28,820 nt of DNA, taken from assembly GCA_016928995.1 (NCBI GenBank), contig JAFGJS010000097.1, forward strand, positions 1 to 28,820. Direction: 5' to 3'. The translations under genes were made by a program, and so were the position numbers. Positions 24,651 through 28,820 of this stretch are shown here, piece by piece. Position 1 is the stretch's first letter. Each line of letters starts with the position of its first letter. Origin of the DNA: Candidatus Sumerlaeota bacterium (GTDB taxonomy: Bacteria; Sumerlaeota; Sumerlaeia; JAFGJS01). Below the pieces are notes generated by a model, which did no database searches, was not told where the DNA came from, and worked only from the letters and a program-made list of their open reading frames with translations.

Positions 24651-25154
24651 CTATTCGTTGATGGGCACGCTCGTACCGTCATTCGCTGATTTATTAAAGC
24701 GCAACGCGTTACACATATTTTTGCATTTGTCACCGATTCGTTTCCAAATGGGAGCCTGGAAGAAACTTTCATTCACCTCGGGCCGGCTGACAGAGTCTTG
24801 CATGACGATATCCGGCGCGAGCAGCGGATCGTAGCCGATGCCGGGCAGCGGCGCCGGGAACGTCACAAGCTCCACCGCGCCAACAAGGGTGCGCTTGCAG
24901 CCACGGTAGAGGCCTTTGCCCAAACCGACGGCTGTTCCCGTCAGCGGATCCAAATTCTGGACTTCCTCGTTAATGCCGACCGGTATCTCGATCCAGCCCA
25001 AGGTCAGATTGCCCACGCCGCGCATAAACTTGTGGCTGACTTTCGTAAAGGGAGAATGAGCGTACATCGGGCCGCGTTTCGCTTCCGCTCCATTGGCCAG
25101 CAGCATCGCGCCGGCTATCGCTATCAAAGCGAATGTTTTCAGTTGTCGTTTCAT
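24651..25154 (-). CDS. TIGR04073 family protein B (exosortase-system-associated)
   Basis: 167 residues with a signal peptide (about 1-25, cut near GAEA-KR). It aligns with paralog A: HKFMRGVGNLTLGWIEIP (41-58), DPLTGTAVGLGKGLYRG (69-85), RTLVGAVELVTFPAPLPGIGYDPLL (88-112). It differs in a longer basic C-terminal tail with two Cys (DKCKNMCNALRF) near 145-155. ATG 25154 has GGGAG 8 bases upstream; a long in-frame upstream extension is not family-like. The preceding membrane-protein gene on the same strand ends 123 bases earlier. As for paralog A, the function is unknown and an envelope role is inferred. Confidence 0.85.
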   Translation of the reverse strand: MKRQLKTFALIAIAGAMLLANGAEAKRGPMYAHSPFTKVSHKFMRGVGNLTLGWIEIPVGINEEVQNLDPLTGTAVGLGKGLYRGCKRTLVGAVELVTFPAPLPGIGYDPLLAPDIVMQDSVSRPEVNESFFQAPIWKRIGDKCKNMCNALRFNKSANDGTSVPINE

Positions 25155-25276
25155 GCCTTCGCTCCCGTTTTGGAATTTGACAGCATACATTGTTGATTTT
25201 GTTCCGCGACGCCGCCGTCTGTCAAGCAAAAGCGCGGCGTTGAGCGGCATCAGCCTTGCGGTTTGGGATCGCGCCT

Positions 25277-25771
25277 TCAGGATGATCGCTGCAAATCCTG
25301 CACGCCAAACTCGCCGCTGGGCGTGTAGAACATCGAAAATCCTCTGTTCGGCCAGCGGCGCGGCTGCCATACGATTCGCTCAATCGGCGCGCTGAGCTGC
25401 ATCGTTGCGATTCGCTGGCGAAAGAACTGCTCTTCATTTTTCATCTCGGACTCCGCCAGGATCGCGGAGGCCAGCAAGATCGCCGCGGCATACAGCGCCT
25501 GCCGCCAGAAACGCGCCTGGATCGCGCGTTCCGGAAGCCCCCATAGCAGCCAGGCGGTTTCGCTGACGGACCAAGCCAGCCCTAATATCACCAGGTTCAG
25601 CGCCACGTAGAAGCACATCGTCCGCAGATCAAATCCAAACTGCCAGGCTCGCAGTTCCAAATCCACATAGACCGTGAGCGGAAAGGCCAGCGTGAGCATC
25701 AATGCAAAAAGCGGATTGCTCTCCTGCGGCGCCCTGGCGGCGAGGTTATGTCGCGTTTTGTCGGAATTCAT
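25277..25771 (-). CDS. small hypothetical membrane protein
   Basis: 164 residues, no recognised family. Three hydrophobic segments: FALMLTLAFPLTVYVDL (about 22-38), MCFYVALNLVILGLAWSVSE (52-71) and ALYAAAILLASAILAES (92-108). A charged region EMKNEEQFFRQRIATMQL and a Trp-rich tail (IVWQPRRWPNRGFSMFYTP) of about 55 residues follow, the latter probably outside the membrane. It precedes TIGR04073 gene B on the same strand. The start at 25771 has no good ribosome site. Confidence 0.6.
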   Translation of the reverse strand: MNSDKTRHNLAARAPQESNPLFALMLTLAFPLTVYVDLELRAWQFGFDLRTMCFYVALNLVILGLAWSVSETAWLLWGLPERAIQARFWRQALYAAAILLASAILAESEMKNEEQFFRQRIATMQLSAPIERIVWQPRRWPNRGFSMFYTPSGEFGVQDLQRSS

Positions 25772-25874
25772 GTCCGGTCTCGTGTGCGATGGCAGATTCA
25801 GCGTTCCTTCAATGATGCGTCTTTAGCAATATCGGCAGAAAAGATGTATGATATTAAGGTCCGTGGTTTTTTGA

Positions 25875-25893
25875 GTGCGGCGCTGCGCCGCAC
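25875..25893. repeat. 19-base perfect palindrome
   Basis: GTGCGGCGC-T-GCGCCGCAC lies between the isomerase-like gene and the small membrane-protein gene. It has a T-run on its upstream plus side only, so it is not a normal terminator for either minus-strand gene. Confidence 0.6.
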
Positions 25894-25930
25894 GATATCA
25901 AATCGGCGCGAACGGTGTGTCATCATTTTC

Positions 25931-26746
25931 TCAATACAGCTGTTCAAGCAAGGCGCGGAGAAATTCCAGATCGCGGACGATGGCGGTGTACAGGCTCTCC
26001 GGGGTTTGATCCGGCGCGCGGGTGCCGGCGGTGAACTCCAGGGTGATCGTTCCGCAAAAACCGGCGTCGCGCATCAGCGTGAGCGCGTCGCGCACATACT
26101 GCTCGTTTCGCTCCAGAGCGATGAAGTCGTCGTCCGTATCGCGCAGCTGCATGTGGGCGTGCGTGATGCGCCCGCCCAGGGCGTCGATCCAGGCTTGCAG
26201 GCTTTGCAGCGGCGGCATGCCCGGCATTTGCTGCGCCACGGGATGCACGAGCGCTTGAAAGCGTTCCTCCGGCCATGCGTCGAAAAATCGTTTTGCGGCA
26301 TCAGCCCGTTCCATCAGCGTGCCGGGATGGCATTCGCAGAGCAGCCGCGTTCCGTCTGGCAGGCCTGCAGCCCATTCGCGCACTGTTTCAATATAAACGG
26401 CGGTTTTGTCCTGGTTATTGCCGACATTGAATTTCACGCCTTGGGCCTGGAGTTCATGAACGCCCTGCGCAGCTTGCCGGCGGCTGTCTTCCTGCCCTTC
26501 GTCAAAGCCGCAGTACGCGCTGTAGATCGCCAACGGCGCCGCCTTTTCCCGCAATGCGGTTTGCTCGGCGGGTGTCGCGTTTTCCCAGTGATATCCCCAC
26601 AATTCCACGCCGTCGAAGCCATCCTCGAAGAAACGCGGCAGCCATGCGCTTACGGGATACGACGGGGTTTTCACCGGCGCCCAGCGCTTGGGCTCCAACG
26701 CGATGCTGCCCAGCAAGATGCGAGGTTTTCCGGCGCCAGTCATCAT
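25931..26746 (-). CDS. sugar phosphate isomerase/epimerase-like (AP endonuclease 2 fold) protein
   Basis: 271 residues, TIM-barrel family PF01261, which holds xylose-isomerase-like enzymes that act on small sugars through divalent metals. Seen in barrel order: FEDGFDGVELWG, GTRLLCECHPGT (metal Glu and His), GGRITHAHMQL (metal His) and GTITLEFT (metal Glu). No signal peptide, so cytoplasmic. ATG 26746 is preferred because AAGGAG sits about 6 bases upstream, inside the longer frame that begins at 26770. It is monocistronic; no sugar transport or kinase genes adjoin it, so the substrate is unknown. Confidence 0.82.
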   Translation of the reverse strand: MMTGAGKPRILLGSIALEPKRWAPVKTPSYPVSAWLPRFFEDGFDGVELWGYHWENATPAEQTALREKAAPLAIYSAYCGFDEGQEDSRRQAAQGVHELQAQGVKFNVGNNQDKTAVYIETVREWAAGLPDGTRLLCECHPGTLMERADAAKRFFDAWPEERFQALVHPVAQQMPGMPPLQSLQAWIDALGGRITHAHMQLRDTDDDFIALERNEQYVRDALTLMRDAGFCGTITLEFTAGTRAPDQTPESLYTAIVRDLEFLRALLEQLY

Positions 26747-27286
26747 GCGCTCCTTTTCGACCGGTTTCATCGAAATTCGTTCAAGGTTGAAATGTGCCGG
26801 CGGATGATTCGCCGGAGATAATTTTTTTGAGCGCCGGTCTAGTCTGTCAAGGTTGAATTGTCCTCTGTTTTGTTACGCCTGTATCAACGGATTCGCCATA
26901 GTGCAAACTTGAGTTTTTTCAAACGAAGAAATTATTTCAAGCATGAAAAAAAAATCGAAAAAAAAATCATGATTTTCCCGCGGGGTCGTTCCTTATTATT
27001 AGAACGGCGATTTATACGGAGTTGAGGCTGTTTCCAGAGAAGCGAGATCCGGCGATTATAATAATCAAAGGACGCCTTTTCTAACAAAAACATGGCTGAG
27101 ACCGTTTAATTGGACGCCGTATGAACTTGCTGTGCAGATGGAGGCAAACCAGATTATTACAATGCCGCCGGAACATATTTTATGATTTTTTGTCCAAGAA
27201 AATAGCACCGCGCAGCGTATAATGATGTAGAGGGCAAGCCTTCAGCTCAGCCATGGATGAGGTCAAATAAAACGGGGAAAAGAACA
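26747..27286. other. gene-free region between divergent genes
   Basis: 540 bases with no credible frame. It holds two phased A9 tracts (26946-26954 and 26958-26966), 12 bases apart, directly followed by the palindrome AAAATCATGATTTT (26963-26976). A perfect TATAAT lies at 27057-27062 without a good -35. The A-tracts suggest bent DNA upstream of the MshEN gene; this is inference. Confidence 0.4.
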
Positions 27287-28024
27287 ATGGCGGAAAACCA
27301 TCATTTTCATGAATCGGATTACGGGTACGAATCGTCCGGCTCGCTGGATGACAAGGAACGACAGCTGCGCCAAGCCTGCGAACGGTTGGACATCCCGTAT
27401 ATCGACGATCTTGCGCGTTGCTCAAAGGCGCTGGATGGCGAATACCCGGATGTTCCGCTGGAAGTCATGCGGCTGTGCCGTTGCTTCCCGCTGGGCTGTG
27501 ATGAATATAACCGTCTTTGGGTGGCGTTCGCCAATCCGTTGAACGGTCATGTGCTTCGGGAGCTTTCGATGTTGTTGCGCCGGGAGATCAATGTTGCGGC
27601 GGCGCCTGAACGCGACATCGAGCGGGAGATCGCGCAGCTGGAACAGCGCATGGGAAGCGCAGGCGCGGCGCCGGGCGCCGATCGGGAAATAAGGCATCCA
27701 GCCGTGGCGCAGACCGTGGAATATATTCTGACGCAGGCGCTGGAATCCATGGTGGAAATGATCACATTCGATCTGAATGACGATGTCTGCCGGCTTTACT
27801 TCACCAAAGATCGAAATCGGGCGCTGAAAGCCAAACTGCCGGCCGTTGCGGCGCAGCAGCTCTTGGGATACATCCGCGAACTGGCGGGGATGCTGGGAGA
27901 GCTGAATGATGAGATTGAGCACGGGGCGATCTACGCCGAGGCCGAGCATGGAGAATATGACATGCAGGTGCTGCATTCCCGGTTGTATGGCCATGAGGCG
28001 CTCAATATCCAAATCGGCGAATAG
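27287..28024 (+). CDS. GspE/PilB N-terminal (MshEN) domain protein lacking the ATPase
   Basis: 245 residues. Residues about 30-120 match the MshEN/T2SSE_N domain: RLDIPYIDDLAR, then CRCFPLGCDEYNRLWVAFANPLNGHVLRELSMLL and INVAAAPERDIEREI. In type II secretion and type IV pilus ATPases this domain precedes the motor, and in several it binds cyclic-di-GMP. Residues 138-235 (VAQTVEYILTQALESMVEMITFDLNDDVCRLYF) recall the next GspE domain, which normally continues into the Walker A motor; here the protein ends instead, with an acidic tail. ATG 27287 has GGGGAAAAG upstream. It is not a truncation at a window edge. It may be a stand-alone regulator or adaptor, which is inference. Confidence 0.72.
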   Translation: MAENHHFHESDYGYESSGSLDDKERQLRQACERLDIPYIDDLARCSKALDGEYPDVPLEVMRLCRCFPLGCDEYNRLWVAFANPLNGHVLRELSMLLRREINVAAAPERDIEREIAQLEQRMGSAGAAPGADREIRHPAVAQTVEYILTQALESMVEMITFDLNDDVCRLYFTKDRNRALKAKLPAVAAQQLLGYIRELAGMLGELNDEIEHGAIYAEAEHGEYDMQVLHSRLYGHEALNIQIGE

Positions 28025-28042
28025 GGGAGCGATGCGAATCGC

Positions 28043-28429
28043 TTAGTCGTCGCAGGGTTCGATCGAGGCTGTCATTGAAATCGAGGAGTTGAGTTCCGGA
28101 TCGCCGCCGAAGCGCATGATTTGATCGCGCTTATCGGCGGCTTTCTGTTTCGGCAGGCGGGCGATGATGGTGTGGCCCGTGGCGTCCACCTCGCAGGCGT
28201 GCTGGAAGGCTTGCGTCGGGGTCATGCCGTCGATCAGGGTGCAGAGCATGATGATCACATATTGGTAGGTGTGCTTGTCGTCGTCATGCAGAATCACATA
28301 CCACAACGGCTCATGGCGCTGCTGAGTCGCTGCGCCCGTCTCGGTTTCAAACTCAAAATCCGGAAAATCCGGTGTCTCGCCGCCCTCCATCATCAGCAAT
28401 GGAGGGGTGGTGCTTTTTCCGATAAACAT
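28043..28429 (-). CDS. clpS: ClpS-like ATP-dependent protease adaptor, divergent pocket
   Basis: 128 residues. ClpS hands N-degron substrates to ClpAP. An N-terminal extension of about 40 residues is followed by the ClpS core: LWYVILHDDDKHTYQYVIIML (42-62), ALIDGMTP-like helix, AFQHACEVDATGHTII (74-89) and KQKAADKRDQIMRFGGDP. Aligned to E. coli ClpS, the pocket Asn34 is Asp49 and the alpha-amino-contacting His66 is Asp82, while the following Asp-Asp (50, 51) is kept. Substrate choice may therefore differ. I recall the DDD-HTY form from planctomycete-type ClpS paralogs. GGAG lies 10 bases before ATG 28429. No clpA is adjacent. It is convergent with the MshEN gene. Confidence 0.88.
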   Translation of the reverse strand: MFIGKSTTPPLLMMEGGETPDFPDFEFETETGAATQQRHEPLWYVILHDDDKHTYQYVIIMLCTLIDGMTPTQAFQHACEVDATGHTIIARLPKQKAADKRDQIMRFGGDPELNSSISMTASIEPCDD

Positions 28430-28559
28430 GCTTAATTTTCTCCAGCCCGCGCTGAAAAATCAAGAGTGAAGCGGCGTTTTTGGGCGAAAAAAGGCTTCAC
28501 GGGCGGTATTGTGCGCTTTTCTGGGCGGAGGGCGTATTTTAAATTATCTGGATGATGCG

Positions 28560-28697
28560 CTTCTTGCTCTTGCTTGCAATCGAATTCCTAGATCCAGTTT
28601 CGGAATTGGGATTCGAGGAGCGACACTGCGTTGAAGCAAATTTCCGGCAGCGAGGCGGATATTTGGAGCAAGAGTAAGAGCAGGAGCAAGAGCAAAA
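28560..28697. repeat. inverted GAGCAA-type repeat element
   Basis: The left arm CTTGCTCTTGCTTGC (about 28563-28577) and the right arm GGAGCAAGAGTAAGAGCAGG (28660-28679), continued by AGCAAGAGC, are inverted relative to each other. Inner GGAATTGGGATTCGA and TCGAATTCCTAG also pair partly. No gene is present in 28430-28820. Confidence 0.6.
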
Positions 28698-28718
28698 CAA
28701 GACATGGGGTAAAGTCAT

Positions 28719-28745
28719 GATGCGCCCTATGGAGAAGGGCGCATC
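28719..28745. repeat. strong hairpin of unclear role
   Basis: A perfect 10-base stem GATGCGCCCT (28719-28728) and AGGGCGCATC (28736-28745) with a 7-base loop. It could be a terminator of a gene outside the window, but no T-run follows on either strand. Confidence 0.5.
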
Positions 28746-28820
28746 TTGACGGAGCTCCCAAAGTTATGCGAAAGTACATCTGGAGACGAGAAATGACTCC
28801 CATTCCTTTTCAAGCGAGGC

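Noticed and set aside
25875-25893. GC-rich palindrome considered as a terminator of the isomerase-like gene
   Set aside because: On the minus strand the hairpin is followed by an A-run, not a T-run.
25748-26821. A 357-codon plus-strand frame opposite the isomerase-like gene
   Set aside because: Antisense to a protein with TIM-barrel metal motifs; the composition is shadow-like.
28588-28803. A small minus-strand frame with a run of leucines, resembling a membrane peptide
   Set aside because: The leucine run is just the translation of the GAGCAA/GAGTAA-type repeats; no ribosome site.

Overview
The window is a bacterial chromosome segment of moderately high GC. It holds about twenty protein genes, two tRNA genes and many intergenic repeats. 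The family mix points to the Planctomycetes-Verrucomicrobia-Chlamydiae side of the tree (Kiritimatiellota, Lentisphaerota or Verrucomicrobiota-like) or a similar Gram-negative lineage. The clues are a DUF2851 protein, two TIGR04073 (exosortase-system-associated) paralogs, a DUF4126 membrane protein, a planctomycete-style ClpS, MqnA of the futalosine menaquinone route, several lipobox proteins and a very large secreted multidomain peptidase. The phylum assignment is inference; there is no rRNA here.

Layout. 1-380: a candidate small RNA convergent with tRNA-Phe(GAA), sharing a bidirectional terminator. 674-3061: DUF2851 gene, then on the minus strand a YhcH/NanQ-type protein followed by a small SEC-C gene whose frame is broken (or programmed) at identical CGC-TTT-TRA sites. 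3062-3621: degenerate CGCAAAG repeats. 3622-6192: zinc-ribbon/TPR membrane protein. 6240-6368: first copy of a dispersed double-hairpin repeat. 8028-6376 (minus): three-gene operon of lipoprotein, membrane-anchored TPR-like protein and MqnA. 8120-8914: PhnP-like metallo-hydrolase. 9716-14866: gingipain-type (C25) peptidase with two LamG and several cadherin/Ig-like modules. 14867-15900: terminator, tRNA-Pro(UGG) and a dense cluster of palindromic and tandem repeats.

15902-19876 (minus): secreted DUF3352-like protein, TIGR04073 paralog A and a histidine kinase-receiver hybrid. 20559-22447 (plus): DUF4126 and a hypothetical exported protein, followed by a 157-bp MITE-like element. 22631-25771: lipoprotein (minus), receiver-histidine kinase (plus), TIGR04073 paralog B (minus) and a small membrane protein (minus). 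25931-28429: sugar-phosphate isomerase/epimerase-like protein (minus), an ATPase-less GspE/PilB N-terminal-domain protein (plus) and a divergent ClpS (minus). The end of the window is a GAGCAA-type repeat region.

The genes do not form one obvious pathway. The themes are the cell envelope (lipoproteins, TIGR04073 proteins, exported proteins, surface peptidase) and phosphorelay signalling (two hybrid sensors of opposite domain order, each beside a TIGR04073 gene). The least ordinary items are the SEC-C gene with two in-register +1-shift-prone stop sites, the ClpS with altered N-degron pocket residues, the orphan MshEN protein and the nested repeat elements.
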